DNA of 64,000 nucleotides from Desmodesmus armatus (GCA_007449985.2 VIIQ02000575.1:434001-498000), one strand, 5' to 3'. Positions 32,990-46,391 are shown, numbered from the stretch's first letter. Numbers and translations are program-made. Notes: a model not told the origin generated them from the letters alone.

Positions 32990-35900
32990 TGCACCCAGCA
33001 GCAGCAGGAGGGCCACAGGGTGCCTCATCCCCAGTGGACGCCCCACACAGGACTCCATCATGCAGCATATAGAGGACTTCATGATGGGCCAGCTGCTGCC
33101 GCTGCTGGGCCCCAATAGCAGGGCAGCAGCAGCAGTGGAGGCAGCAGTGTCAGAGGAGCTGCTGGACCTGCACCTGGCTAATGCACAGCTGGGCCAACGA
33201 CTGTCCAAGTGGTGTGTACCTTGTGCTGCTACTGATACAGTTACAGCTACAGTTACAGTGACAGTATTGGGCAAGGCAAAGCTGTGCAACCTGCAAGGGA
33301 GCCAGGGGTGCATGGGGGATACACTACTGAACTTATGAAGTACATGTCCGCAACTGCACCAAACACAGCAGCTGCATCGTTTTCTGGGTGTAGCTGCTGT
33401 TCGAGCCTTCAAAGACAACACACATGCTTGGCAGCCTGCAGGCGTCAAAAGCAACAGACACCCTGCTGGTCCCCTCGCACTCTTGCATATGGCAACAACA
33501 GACGGGTTTGCATCATCATGACACTGCTGCTGCGTCCTGTGCTGCTGCTGTCGGCGGCTGTGCAGGATGTCAGTTGCTCAGGAGCTGCAGGAGCTCGTGC
33601 AGATGCAGCAGCAGGAGCTGCAGCGCCTGCAGATGCAGCAGCAGCAGCAGCAACAGCAGCACCCAGACCCCAGCGCTCTGCTGCATTTCGGAGTCCCAGG
33701 CAGGCTTGGGGGCAGTGGTGGTGGGGCCTGGCCGCATCATGGTGTCGAGCATGGTGGCGGTGGGGCTATGACGGTGCAGCTGGAGGTAGCGAATGCTGAG
33801 CTGCGTCAGCAGCTGCATGGCACCACCAGCAGGCTGCAGGATATGGAGGCAGCAATGGCGCGACTGCTGGACCAACAGGTGGGTGGTGGGTTGGTGCACT
33901 GCTGAGGTTGCGGCAGGCCAGTGCGATCACGTGTGTATGTGTGTGTGTGTGGGGGGGGAAGGGTAGAATGTTGTGCTGGTGTGTTGGGAGCCCTGTGTGC
34001 TTGTCAGGCTCCCGGCAATGGAGGTAGTAGCCAGCAACAGCAGCGGCAGCAGAAGCAGGCGGTGGACTGCATGAAGTGCCTGCTGCAGCAAGGGTGTGAA
34101 CACATCCCTGCGACAAAGACTGGCAGCAGGGGTCCGGGGAGGGCCCCCCGCCTCCCTGTGATTGTGTACGTTGCACAGCAAGCTGGGAGGATTATTGGCA
34201 GATGTATAGCAATTCATGAGTCGCACTGATCGCACGGAGGGGATATGCCTGCAACACCCTGTGTGTGCATGTTGTCATTTGTATGTGCGACTGTGCAGGC
34301 TGTGGGTGTGAGCGTGCAGTCAGCGCAGCTGACCGCTGAAAGGGACAGGGCTGTGGCTGCACTGGACGAGGCCACCAAAGCAGCGGCAGCGGCACAGCAG
34401 GATGCAGCAAGGTACAGTGATAGTACTTTTCAGCACTGCTCAGGTTACCACAACCTACCATGTACCAGCTACATGCTTGCGTAGCTGCCAGCTTGTCAGC
34501 ACAGCCTTGCATGTGGGTCGTGCATTTGGTTGGACCGCATTTGGTGTACCGCTCATCTGTTTCATCTGCAGCCAGGACTATAGCAGCGGCCCACTAGGGT
34601 GACTGTTGGTAATGAAGGCCGAATGCTTTCAGCAAATGATGGTCAGCAGGAACAGGTGACATGTGAAGGAAACTTAGTGGCCGTGGTGTGAGTGTGGGGT
34701 GTGTGTGCTGGCGGGGCGGGTTGTCCTGCTTCCCGTGCAGGTTGAGGCGTGCGCTGCTGGATGCAGAGATCGACACGCAGCGCAGTAGTGTGGCGGCTGA
34801 GGCAGCAACAAAGCAGCTGGCGGGACTTGAGGCGGAGCTGACCAAAGCAAGGTGTGAGGAGGCGGCTGGGTACTGTGAAATGACGGCCCTGTCATGATGT
34901 GTGCTGGGCGATGAGCTCCTTTGCATTGCTGTGATCATGCACAGAGTCATGCCTTATCAGCAACAGAGTGAAGCACCGGTTGGGATTGATGGGTGGCTGC
35001 TGTGCTTGATTGGCTTGCTGCGTTGATGGAGAGGTGGTGGGGTGTGCAGGAGGCTGCTGTGCCTGCTGACAAGAGAGGACTGCGTTTGACTGCCCAGTTT
35101 CAGCCGCGCCAAAAAACTCAATCAAAGAACACATCGCAGCAGCTGTGCATGCGTTGGTGACGAAAGTACGTGTGCGTTGCGCCCGCCTCCCCTGAACAGG
35201 TCCCAGCTCACTGCCGCCAAGGCAGACGCACACATCCAGCAGCAGCGGCTGTCGGCAGCAGAGGCCAGCGCCGCCACAACAGCGGCTCAGCTTTTGGAGG
35301 CGCAGGCAAGCCTCTCAAAGGCCAAAGCAGAGGCATCAGCGCTACAGCAGGACGCAGCCTCCGCCCTTGCGGCCGCGAAACTGTCCTGCGGCGGCTGCGC
35401 TGCTAAAGCGGGCAGGTGCTGGGTCTGCAGCAGCAGCTGCAACATACGCAGGCGATGCTGTCGCAGGAGCAGCAGCAGCGGGAGAGGGCGGACACCGGGC
35501 TGGAGGCTTGTCGAGCCGAGCTGCAGGGGGCGAAGGCTGAGCTGGCTGCAGCGCAGAAGGGGAGGGACCACTGTATCACCAGCTCTACGGCGGTGGTGGC
35601 AGCAGCGGCGGCAATGATCACCCACCTACAGCTGGGCACCTAATGCAGGCCATCCACCCGGTGGTTATGGCGGTTATGACAGTTACGAGGGTTATGAGCT
35701 TGCTGTAGGAGGAGGTCAGTATGCTGAGCAGGGGGAGGGTATGGTGCTGCTGCGCCTGGCAGTCCGGTCCGTGGTCTGCAGCAGCTGGGGGTGCTGGTGC
35801 ACCCCACGGAGGAGGGAGTGGGCTTGGGTCTCATCCAGCGCTGTGGGTTGCTGACCTCGCAGCTGCAGCAGCAGGAGGTGGAGCTGGGTAGCTTGCGGCA

Positions 35901-38900
35901 GCAGCTGCTGGAGCAGCAGCTGGCGCTGTCTGAGGCGCAGACAAGCTGCAGCAGTGCGGAGCGGCAGCTGCAGCAGGCGGCAGGCGAGCTCAAGCTGCGC
36001 ATGCGGCGGCTGCGGAGGGGTCGGCCGCTGCTGCTGCTGCGCGGCAGGAGGCGGCGGCGTTGCGGGATGAGGTTCAGAAGCTGCAGCGGGTGATGGAGAC
36101 GCAGCAGCCGGAGCTGGCGGCGGCACGGGCCCATGTGCAGAAGCTGGAGGCGCAGCAGCAGGTTTTGTTGGGTGAGTGACCGGGGTGGAGGGTGTTGTGG
36201 GGACCGGGGGTGGGTGGGTGGGTGGGTGGGTGGAGCTGTACAGCCGGGGGTGCATGTGCAGAAGCTGGAGGCGCAGCAGCAGGTGTTGCTGGTGAGTGAT
36301 GGGGTGGAGGGTGTCCAGCGGGGGCTTGTGGGGGGGCCCGGGGGGGGGGGGGGGGGGGGGGGAGGGTGGAGCTGTACAGACAAAGGCCCTGAGGCCTGCT
36401 TGTGATGGCACGTGTGTGCAGGTGTGCTGTGCTGCCGTGTGGTGGCATTGCTTGGCTCAGCAGGTGCTGCGTGTGCTGGGAGGTGTTTGTCAACGTGTGC
36501 ATGCAATGGCAAGCAGCGGCATATGCAACCACAGCACAAGCAGTCTTGCTGTCTTGGTTCTCTGCATGATGTTTCTTGCTGGCAGAAACGTGTGTGACCC
36601 ATCATTGTGTGTTTCTGTGCCCGCTCCGCGTACCTTGTGTGTCTGTCTGTGTGGGGTGCAGGTGATCTGCAGATGTGTCACTGTGTTCTGTGGCTGCTCC
36701 CATTGACTGTATGTCTTTTGTGCCATGTTTATGCAGGTGATGTGCAGGAGGCATTGGATCCAGCTGCTCGTGCCTCTGCTGCTCATGCTGCTACCAGTGC
36801 TGCCTGTGCTAAGGCTGATGCCCTGCGGTGTGATGTCTCACCGTGTTCTGTGGCTGCTCCTGTTGCTTGTGTGATTGTCTGTGCAGGTGACGTCCAAGAG
36901 GCTCTCGATTCAGCTGCCAAGGCCTCTGCCGCCCACACTGCTGCCAGTGCTGAGGCTGATGCCATGCGGCAGCAGCTGGCTGCCCTGCAGCAGGAGGTGG
37001 CCAGTGAGCGGCGGCAGTGGAGGGAGCAGGAGGCACAGGCCACACAGCTGCAGGAGCAGGTAAGGACTTTGCTGTCCCCACGGCAGCAGCAGCAGCAGCA
37101 GCAGCAAAGCACACAACAGCCTGTCAGTGTGTATGTGGGTAGCTCAGGGCAGGAATGCATGCGGTCTGTGGCCGAGTCAGTTGCTGGTGTATGTATGCAT
37201 GTGCCCGTGTTGGTGCAGGCCTGGCCAGCACACGTCAAACCCCTGCAGCGTCTCTTCAACACACTGTGTGAGAAGCATTTGATGCTGCAGAGAGTGTGAG
37301 CATGGCTTGCGTGGCTCGTGCCCCTGTGTGTTATCTGCCTGGCTGCTTGCCACAACGTCACAATGTGCTGCTGCAGTTGCGTCGCCAGCTGTCTGCTGCG
37401 GAGGCTGCAGCAGCCGCTGCTGGTGAGGCTGTGTCCAGTCAGCACCAGGCCCAGCTGGAGGGTCTGTCTGCGGGTCATGCTGCACGGCTGAGGAGCCTGC
37501 AGGAGGAACTGGAGGCTGCAGCGGCTAGGAGGGCAGAGCTGGAGGCACGACTGACGGTGGGTGGGTGGGAGGGGCTGAGGAAGGAGGGAGCGGTGAGTTT
37601 GTTGACGAAACGAGTGTGTGTATAGACACAGGAAGTGCATCCAGCCAATGCATCCTGCCGCTGTGTGTATGTGGGCGGGGCCGGGGGGGGGGTGGTGGAC
37701 GGGGAGGGAGGTGACACGGGTGTGTGGCATCTGGTGGGAGAGGTGGCTGCTGGTCTGGACAGTGCGGCAGTGGGACAGTGGGCAGAGCTGGAGGCACGAG
37801 TGATGGTGGGTGGGTGCGGGGGTGGGTGGGGAGGGGGGCACAATGGAATGGGTGGCTGGGATGGAGTGTGTGGGGCGAGTGGGACTGGGAACTGTGGGTG
37901 AGAGGGAGTGTGGGTGAGTGAACTGATGAATGGGTGAAATGGTGAGAGAGGTAGGCCACAGTGAGGGCCTGAACATTCCAGCAGGCTCTAAACCACTGGC
38001 CTTGGCTGGTCACCACCTGGACAATGCCTTCTCCAGCTGTATTGCACAACAGCAGACTGCTTGTGTGTACTTGCTCATCATATCACCAACCTGTGTGCGC
38101 TTGTGTGTAACGCTGCAGGCCCTGCAGCAGCAGCATGCCAAGGCGTCAGCCGCCCTGCAGGCCCAGCTACAGCAGCTGCAGGGAGAGAAGCAGACCCTGC
38201 AGGACACCCTCACAGCCACCAGCATCAACTCCAGGACGCTAAATCCGCACTCACAGCAGCGCAGGAGGCAGCAGCAGCTGCTCGTGCTGAGGCCTCCCAG
38301 CAGCTCTCAGCCGCCGCGAAGGAACACCAGGGGATGCGGCAGCAGCAGCTGGAGCTACGGGCCGAGCGGCTGCAGCTGCAGCAGCAGCTGGAGGCACTGA
38401 CGGCTGCGTCGAGCAGCAGCCAGCAGTTGGTGCAGCAGCTGGCGGGGCGCAGAAGGCGGCGGCGGGGGAGCAGGCGGGGCTGAGGCAGCAGCTGGAGCAG
38501 GTGCAGGGGCAGGTGCGACATGAGCGGCGGGATGCATTCTCTGGTTTGAGCTTCATAGCTACATGTGTGAGTAGTGATGAAAGTACGAGCTAGCACCTTC
38601 AGGGGGTGCTCCAGCAGCAGCAGCAGGGGCAGGAGTCATGACTTGTTGGGCTCTCTCGTCTGGGCTTTGAAGGGGCTGTCCCTCTTTGTGTTATTGGCTG
38701 GTGAATGGCATGAGCTGTATGCTTACAGCTGGCATCAAGATGTGCACTGTATGTATGTGTGTATGTAGGTGAAGGTGCGTGAGCAGCAGTTGGAGGCGGT
38801 GAAGGAGGAGTGCTTCAGGCTGCAGCAGGCGGCGGCAGATGCGAATGCGGGGCGGGAGGCGGCGGCGAGGCAGGCGGCGGCCGCAGGGCAGAAGCTGGCG

Positions 38901-39345
38901 GCGGCGGTTGGCAGCACAGGATACCCTGCGACAGCAACTGGAGGTGAGAGGGGCTTTGGTCAGAACATGGTTGTGTGCTATCATAGCACGATGTCCTGGA
39001 TTGCAAGAAACCCTACCCTGGCTCGCTCGGGGCTCTAGCATCTGTCCCTTGCACCTGTGGTGTATGTAGTGTACTGTGCTGTAACGTACTGTATGTACTG
39101 TATGCACCTTTTCACACAGCACCACACGCCCCTCACTGACTTGGTCATATGATCTTCCCACACACCCACCACCTACCCACCCACCCTTTCTCTCACTCAC
39201 CCACTCGCCCCCCCCCCCCCCCCGCCCCACCCCCTGCCTGTCTCACCCCCAGGTCCTGGGCTGGCAGCCTTCCAGCCGCTCCGCCCTGCTGGCTGCTGGC
39301 AGCTGCTGCTCCTCACCCCCGGCTCCCCTACCGCACTGCTGCCAC

Positions 39346-39377
<32 letters not shown>

Positions 39378-41931
39378 CCCCCAGCAGGGCCCTAAGTAGT
39401 GTGATGGCCCAGCTGCGTCAGCATGATGAGGAGTGTGCAGTGCTGGCGGCTGAGCTGGAGGGGCTCAGGGCGGCACACCAGCAGCTCAGCAGGACGGCGG
39501 CGGCGGCCCAGATGGGTGGGGGCCAGCAGCAGCAGCAGCAGGTGGCGGCGGTTGAGGGAGGCTGAGCGGCAGGTGGTGGCACTGCAAGGAATGGTGAGTG
39601 TGCGTTGGTGCCTTACCAACATGCACATGGGGATGAGTGGACTCAACGTGAAATTTGTGTTTGTTGTGTGGGGGGGGGGGAGGAAGCCGATGGGCGAGGG
39701 AGGCACCGGGTGACGGGCGCGAAGGGCTTGTGGGGGTGACGGCACGAGGGAGGGGCGGTGTGAGGGGGAATATGGTGTGTGGGGATGTGGGAGGGCGGGG
39801 CCAGGGGGGCAGCAACACCGCTGCTTCCACCACCAATGCTTGCTGCATGGTCCGCTGCTGCACATCATTGGCAAGCCCCTGCATATCATCCTTTACTCTT
39901 AAATACCTTGGATAATGGGATAGCTCCTCCATCATGCTGGTGCTGCTGCTGCTGCTTGTGCACTGCAGGCTGAGCAGCTGCGTCATCAGCTCACCTCCAA
40001 GGACTCCCAGCTGTCAGAGCTGCACGCCACCCTGTCAGACATGCAGGCGCGCCTCAACACAGCAAGCAGCAGGCAGCAGAACCTAGCAGCGGCTGCAGCC
40101 TCAGCCGCCACCCTGCAGCAGCAGCTGGCAGAGAGGGACGCTACACTGCTGCAGCTCAGGCAGGATGCTGCTACTGCTGCTGCTACAGCTGCTGCTGCTG
40201 TTGGTGCTGGAAGTGCGAGAGCAGGTGGAAGCCTCCCTGCGTCTGAGGAGGAGGTGGTGCTGCTGCAGCAGACAGTTACAGAGCTCAGGCAGCAGCTGGA
40301 GGCAGCCAGTGTCAGCAGCAGCCAGGGGCAGCAGCAGCAGCAGGCTGCGGCAGCAGTGGTAGCGGCGGCGCAGGGGGAAGCGGAGGTGGCGCGTGGTGCT
40401 GCTGCTGCTCTGCGTGGTGAGGTGGAGGGGTTGAAGGCCCAGCTGGCTGCCGCTGCTGCTGGTGCTGGTGCTGGTGCTGCTGCTGCTGCTGCTGCTGCTG
40501 GTGTGTCAGCAGCTGAGGGGCGTGAGGCTGAGTTGAGGTTCCTGCAGCGGCAGTTTGAGGAGGTCACACAGGAGCTGGCCCAGCAGCAGGAACAGGTGTG
40601 TGTGGGGGGGGGGGGGGGATTCTTTTTGGGGAGTGGGGGAGGGCTGTGAAGGTTGGGATGATGGCATGAGGGGTCGGCAGGGGGCTGGAAGAGTAATACC
40701 CGTGTGTGTGGGCTTGTCACTATCAAGCTTGTTGTGACTGTGTGTGCTTCAGCTTCCTCACTGCTGCTTGAGATTGTTGGAGCAGCTAGTGGAAGGCTAC
40801 ACTGTGTGTTTGAGGGTGCTGGTGACACTTGGCGCTAATGCTGTTGTGTGCGGCACCCTTCTCCCTCTTCCCCTCACCACTACCCACATCGTCAGGTCAA
40901 GTCACTGAAGGCTCAGCTGACTGCAGGCAGTAATGAACAGCAGGAGCGACTGCTGGAGCTGCAGCAGCAGCTGCAGGCGGCACAGGCACTTGAAGCCGAT
41001 GCCAGGTAGGTTGGTGTTCCCAATGTTACAAGCAAACGTAGCCGCGTGTTCAGCATAACTCATAAGAGCTGGACCTGAGGACAAGCTGACGCTGGTGTGA
41101 CTGCTGAAGCCCATGGCGGCCGGGGGTGGTGTGGGGGGCAGCAGCAGCTGGCGGCACATGCATAGGAAGCTTATGCCAGGTGGCTGGGTGGGGGTCGGGG
41201 GGGGGGGGGGCAGCAGCAGCTGCAGGCAGCACATTGATTCAAATCAGTGCCAGGTGAATGGGTGAAGCAGCAGCACCCGCAGCAGCAAAAGCTGGAGAGG
41301 CAGTACAACTTGACTGCGGACTGTATCAGTTCCCAGCTGTCCTATCGTGCCGTCATGTGCCGTGCCATGCTATCCTATGCTATGCTGTGTTGCCTCAACT
41401 GCAGGTCCCAGCTGCAGTCTGCTGAGCAGCAGCTGTCATCCCAGGCTGCCGCCCTTGACCGCCTGCGGCAGCAGCTGGCCGAGGCTCAGGCCGTGTCCCC
41501 CAGCAGCACGGCACAGCGGCTGCAAGCCCTGCTGATACAGAAGGACAGGGACATCCAGCGCCTGCAGCAGACGCTGCGGGAGACGCAGCAGCAGCTGGAC
41601 ACCCTGCAGCAGCAGCAGCAGTCAATGGGGATGCTGCTGCGACCTGCTGCTGCTGGGGTGGTGGAGGTGGGGGTGCTGTTGGTGGGGTGGGTGAGCAGGG
41701 TGTGGTGTCATTGCAGCAGCAGGAGCCGGAGCGCCCTGTTGCCAGTCCTGAGCAGCTGCAGCGGCTGCTGAGGGTGCAGTCGACAACAAACGGCAGGAGC
41801 AGCAGCAGCAGCAGCAGTAATGGGGTGGCGGTCAATGCTGCTGCTGCTGCTGCAGCGGTTGGGCGCAGCACCTCAGGCGCTGCTGTTCGCCTACTGAGCT
41901 ACAGTGAGCAGCAGGATGCCTGGCCACCACC

Positions 41932-41962
<31 letters not shown>

Positions 41963-43269
41963 ACTGCTGACACCCAGCAGCTGCAATCCAAACAGCAGCA
42001 GCAGCAGGCGTCGAATCCTAGCAGCAGCTCGCTTCTAAATCCTGCTCACTTGGAACGCAGCCTGCACCACAACAGTAGCGCCAGCGGCAACAACAGCAGC
42101 AACAGGAGCAGCAGTGTCGGCAGGACTCGCAGCTTTGCTGCTGCTAGGGCTGCATCCCTCCGCTGGAGGGGCCGCAGCAGCACCACTTGGAGGCACTCGG
42201 CCTGCTCTCAAAGCAGCAGTCCCAGCAGCAGCAGCAGCAGCAGCAGCAGGGTGGCGCATTCATGGGTCGTAATGGGAGTGTCAATGGTGGGCCTGCGGGT
42301 GCAGCTGGGAGCTTGACAGGGAATGCTAGCAGCAGCAGTCGTGTGAGTTTGAGTTCAGCCGCGGCGGCTGCGGCGGCTGTTGGTCGTTCAAGCCACAGCC
42401 GCGGCTAGCTGAACAGTCGCAGATGGCGGCTGCCGCCCTGCTAGCAGAAAGCAGCGCCGACAGCACCACAGCTATCGAGGGCCTGACTACCACTGCTGCT
42501 GCTGCTGCTGGTGGTGGTGGTGGTGGTGGAGGCAGCAGGGGGGCAAGGAATGACGGTGCCGGCAGCTTGAGTGGCCGCGGTGGCGGAGGGGGAAGTGGTG
42601 GCGTGCGGGGTGAGGGTTCTTCGTCACGGTTCATGACCTCCTCTGAGTTGTTGGCGGTGGCAAGCGGCGGCTACGATGCAGATCGGCTGCGGCTGAGCCT
42701 CAGCAGCAGCGGTGTGGACCCTGCTGCTGCTGCTAGGGCTAGCAGGGTGGCTGCTATTGCTGCTGCTGCACCTGCTGCTGCTACTGGTGGGGCCAGGGGC
42801 GATGCACGTATTAGTGCAAGTGTGAGTGCCAGGGATGCAGCAGCTGCGGGTGCAGCAGCAGCGGCAGGAGGAGGGGGAGGAGGAAGCTTGAGGGACAGTA
42901 ATACCTCCCTGCAAGGCATGGGTGCTGTGAGGTCAGAGTCAGCGTCTCGGCAGGCCGGCAGCCGGGCGGGTGGGGCCGGTGCAGAACTCCTCAAAAGCGC
43001 GGTCAGTCAGCGGCCGCCAGGATTCGAACCGGGGACCTGACAGGGGCGAGCAGGGCGCCAGGGTTAGGTCACTGTCTGGCGCCGCTGCTGCTGTGTCGCA
43101 GTCTGGTGCTGCTGCCAGGTTGCAGGCTGGTGCTGCTGTTGGTTCGCAGTCTGGTGCTGCTCGGGGTGTGTTGGTGGGTGGTGCTGGCAGCTTGACGGGC
43201 AGCAGGCGGCAACAAGAGGCTGTGATGGCCAAGGCTGCTCAGCTGCTGGCGGAGGAGGACAGCGACTAG
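32990..43269 (+). CDS. Long coiled-coil protein, more than a dozen exons
   Basis: Exons with matching phases include 32990-33211, 33566-33878, 34299-34411, 34741-34851, 35200 to about 35410, 36887-37059, 37377-37556, 38119 onward, 38769 onward, 39969-40595, 40896-41005 and 41405 onward. The gene ends at 43269 (EEDSD stop). The product is almost wholly heptad-like: ELQELVQMQQ, LTAERDRAVAALDEA, LEAELTKA, LRQQLLEQQLALSEA, LAALQQEVASERRQW, LQEELEAAAARRAELEARL, LRHQLTSKDSQLSELHATL, IQKDRDIQRLQQTL. A Ser/Gly/Ala-rich, low-complexity tail begins at about 41750. Such proteins are usually structural: basal body, centrosome, flagellar or Golgi scaffolds. No specific family is recognisable. The N-terminal start and several internal exon ends (35410-35800, 38230-38500, 42980-43060) are unresolved, partly because CAG tracts change frame. 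Confidence 0.7.
36132..36300 (+). repeat. Tandem duplication of an exon end plus intron start
   Basis: CATGTGCAGAAGCTGGAGGCG is present at 36132 and 36253 (121 bp apart). Each is followed by CAGCAGCAGGT, TTGTTGG or TTGCTGG, and a GTGAGTGA donor with similar G-rich intron sequence. Confidence 0.8.
36341..36362. repeat. Poly-G tract in intron
   Basis: About 22 consecutive G in the non-template strand of a coiled-coil gene intron. Similar G- or C-runs occur at 39209-39224, 41196-41210, 46007-46031, 47289-47300 and 63030-63042. Confidence 0.85.
36733..37032 (+). repeat. 150-bp tandem duplication of an intron-exon unit
   Basis: GCAGGTGA starts at 36733 and 36883 (150 bp apart). Both are followed by exons encoding GDVQEALD(P/S)AA(R/K)ASAAH, and both are preceded by related intron sequence with GTGTTCTGTGGCTGCTCC. 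The unit is one exon with its upstream intron. Confidence 0.85.
43003..43078 (-). other. tRNA-like / SINE-like fragment within the coiled-coil gene
   Basis: The reverse complement carries GGTTCGAATCC, the tRNA T-loop/B-box consensus, with partial T-stem and acceptor-like pairing (CGGCCGC with an upstream GCGGC). A complete cloverleaf with a good D arm and A box is not apparent. On the + strand it is read as RPPGFEPGT and a stop, a typical artefact of a tRNA sequence in an ORF. The gene's downstream exon continues in another frame just after it. It is probably a tRNA-derived insertion or tRNA pseudogene. Confidence 0.45.
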
Positions 43270-44334
43270 CAGACGGCTGCCCTCCCCCCACTTGCTGCTG
43301 CTGGTAATCACACCCCACTCCTCACTCATGTGGTTTATCAGCAGCCCCGGGGGGGGGGTATTACCAGCTGTTCAATTCACATCACACCCAGGCAGTGTGT
43401 GTTGGGGATCTGCCTTCGGCAACAAGCAAGTTGTTGTGCTGCCTCCATCCACCCCTGATGCAGGGATGTGTTGAGTTTGAGGGGGACCAATATCTGTTCT
43501 GATGCAGGGTTTCACCATGGACACATTGTGGGCTGTTTGTGTGACTTGTAGGACGTGTGACCATTCGGCTGGCTGTGTTAGTGTGACTGCAGGAGTGTGA
43601 CTGCCTTGTTACGGCTGCTGCCTGTGCAGTGGTCTGGCTGCAAGCTGACTTGACCGGGCCCCGGGCTTTATGACAGTGACCATGCATGCATTCTGGCAGC
43701 ATTGAATCTGGCAGCAGTCAATTGAATATGGCTTGCGGAATCCAGGGTGTTGTGCAGCAGCAAGTTTGGCTGCAGCTGCTGTGACTTGACATTGTAAGTG
43801 GGTGTGGCTTGTGACGGGTGGTGTGTGCCCCCTGCAACAGCAGCTGGTGTGTGCACATGTGGGTGCCACACCACCTTTGTCTGTGGCATGTGACGTCTCT
43901 GACCATGCGCTTGCTGCACTGAGGTAGTTGCAAATTCCTTTCACTTTGGATACCATTTTGCAACTGTGTCCTGCCCTGTTCAGGCTTGCACCCGCACTGA
44001 AGTGAAATGGAAAACTTTGGTACTGGGTTCCTAGTACTGCGCCAAGCATGTTGCCGGCAGGGGCCGAGACCGCGCCCTGCAGGCGCAAGCAGGCATTCCA
44101 TGCACCCCACAGTGTAGCTGGTGGCATTTGAGATGACGTCAACTGCAGTGCACATGCAATAGCAGCTAGTACATCTGCCATGCACACAAGATGTATGTCA
44201 GAAGAGGATAGCACAGTCATGACTGATCCGCCAAAACAAGTCATGACCGTGCAAGGCAGCATCATCAACAGTGCAGTATATCTGAACAAGCAAGAGATGA
44301 CAACAGGCTCAAAGAAAGGCCAGCAGATCTGCCC
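43270..44334. other. Convergent intergenic region
   Basis: Lies between the ends of the + strand coiled-coil gene and the - strand peptidase gene. No exon structure is seen. A TGTAA at about 43794 could be a polyadenylation signal for the + strand gene. Confidence 0.4.
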
Positions 44335-44499
44335 CTAGGCGAGCTCAATGTCTTGGTACACATCATGTGACAGACGAGGCACCCAGCCCACAATGCAGTG
44401 CCGCTGCTGCTGCTGCTGCTGCTGGCCTCCAGCCAGTTGCCCAATCGTCACCTTCACACCCCTCTCAGCACACTCAGCTACTGAGGCGGCCTCCCCTGC

Positions 44500-45120
44500 T
44501 ACTGGAAGGCTATCCCCCAACAACCGGACATCATAAGATGTAATAATGCAAGGCCGTTGGTTTGCTGCTGTGTACAGCCGTGCAGACCACTGCTGCTGCA
44601 GGTGGTGGTGGGGGTCCCAGTGTCCATCAGCTGCATTTGAGGTGTCAGCACAGCAGCAGACCCCCCCAGGAGGTGCACCACCGTGTGGTGTGAGGGCAGC
44701 AGGCCACCACTGCTCAGCAACACCTGCAGCGACTGATGAGCACTCAACACCCTGCTACCACCACCACCACTGTCTGCACCACCACCTTGGCTTGAAGTCA
44801 TGACATCCCGCCCGACTCTCCCTCCCCTCTGCCAACCTTCCCCCAGCCCCCACTGCCTGTCAGATTCCTGCACCGGTATCACCAGGGGGTTGTCCTCAGC
44901 CCGAGGTGTGTCCAGGCAGCAGCTGACAGCAGCCGGGCAGCCACATATGCCGCCTTGGCTCCCCCCACTGGCCCAGCGGCAGCAGCAGCCTCGACATCGT
45001 CCAGGGAGGGGCTGTGGGGAGGGATGGACTCGGCCTGCTGAAACTCCCGCGCGGCATGCAGCCGGCTTACCGCGCTACTGCTGCTGCTGCTGCTGCTGCC
45101 GTTGCTGCTGCTGGTGCCAT

Positions 45121-45152
<32 letters not shown>

Positions 45153-46015
45153 GTGTAGCTGGAGGTGGTGGTGTGTTGGTGATGTGAGTGCATGTCAATG
45201 TCTGCCAGTGCCTCGAGCAGTGTGCTGTGTAGGTGCATGCTGCTGCAGCCAGCAGGGTGACCCATGAGGCGCGGCACCTGAAGGGCTGTGGCCTGGGGCA
45301 GGGGGCAGGCCAGGCGCTCGTGACAGCTCAGCGCCTGCACGAAATGACATGACATGACATGACGTGACATGATTCGCCAGGACGAAATAATGACAAGAGT
45401 TTTAACAGTTCCCCATTCGCGCATTGAAGAGACATATGAAAGCCACCTGCCAGAAAGCCCCCCTGTAGCTGTTGCCTGTCCACAACATGTATCGCCGTCA
45501 AACAGCAGCCAGGCAGCCGCCCCTGCCAATCCTACACCCTGCCCACTCCTCTTCTTTGCTATCCTCTCCCTGTTCACCCTACACACATGCCTTGCTTCTC
45601 CTCCCTCCCTCCACTCCCCCTTCCCACCCTGAAACCCCCTGTTTCCCTCCCTCCCCCCTCGCTCCTTACCCACTTTTGCCCCCCTCCTCCCTCCGCCGCC
45701 CCCCCTCCCCTTCACCCTTACAGCCAGTGGGTGTCTGGTGCTCCCTCCCTCCTCACCCCTTGTCACCCTACACTTCGCCTCCCTCTGCCCCCTTCCCTCC
45801 CTGCCCCCCGTCCCCTTCTTCCTCACCCTTACAGCCAGTGGGTGTCTGGCCCAGTGCTCCACCAAGTGGCTGCTGACCTCCCGCACATCATGTTTTCCTC
45901 CCTCTCTCCTCTCCCTTTCCCACCCTACACACCCCCTCGCCTCCTCCCTTTCACACCCTACACACCCCCTCGCTCCCTCGCCCCCCTCCTTACCCCCTTC
46001 CTATCCCCCCCCCCC

Positions 46016-46046
<31 letters not shown>

Positions 46047-46355
46047 ACACAACCCTCACCCGTACAGCCAGTGGGTGTCTGGCCCAGTGTTCCATCAGGT
46101 GGCTGCTGACCTCCCGCACATCAATGCCCACAGGGGGACCACACAGCAGGCTCAGACCACACACACCCACAGGAGCAGCAAACAACCAACCACACCCGCT
46201 GCTGCTGCTGCTGCTGCTGCTATCACTGTGGCTTGCAGGGAAGGGGGCTCCCACAGTACTATTGCCTCTCCCTGCACCTTCAATGTGCCCCTGCTGCTGC
46301 TGCTGCTGCTGGTGGTGGTGAAATTGCTGTTGGTCATGTAGGTACCCAGTCTGTT

Positions 46356-46391
<36 letters not shown>

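Noticed and set aside
39149..39240. Proline/histidine-rich coding in the CACCCACC region
   Set aside because: A pyrimidine-rich intron end preceding a CAG acceptor, not an exon.
44131..44141. Palindromic TGACGTCA as a functional CRE/bZIP site
   Set aside because: The 8-mer also occurs at 19167 and about 24409 without promoter context; no independent support.
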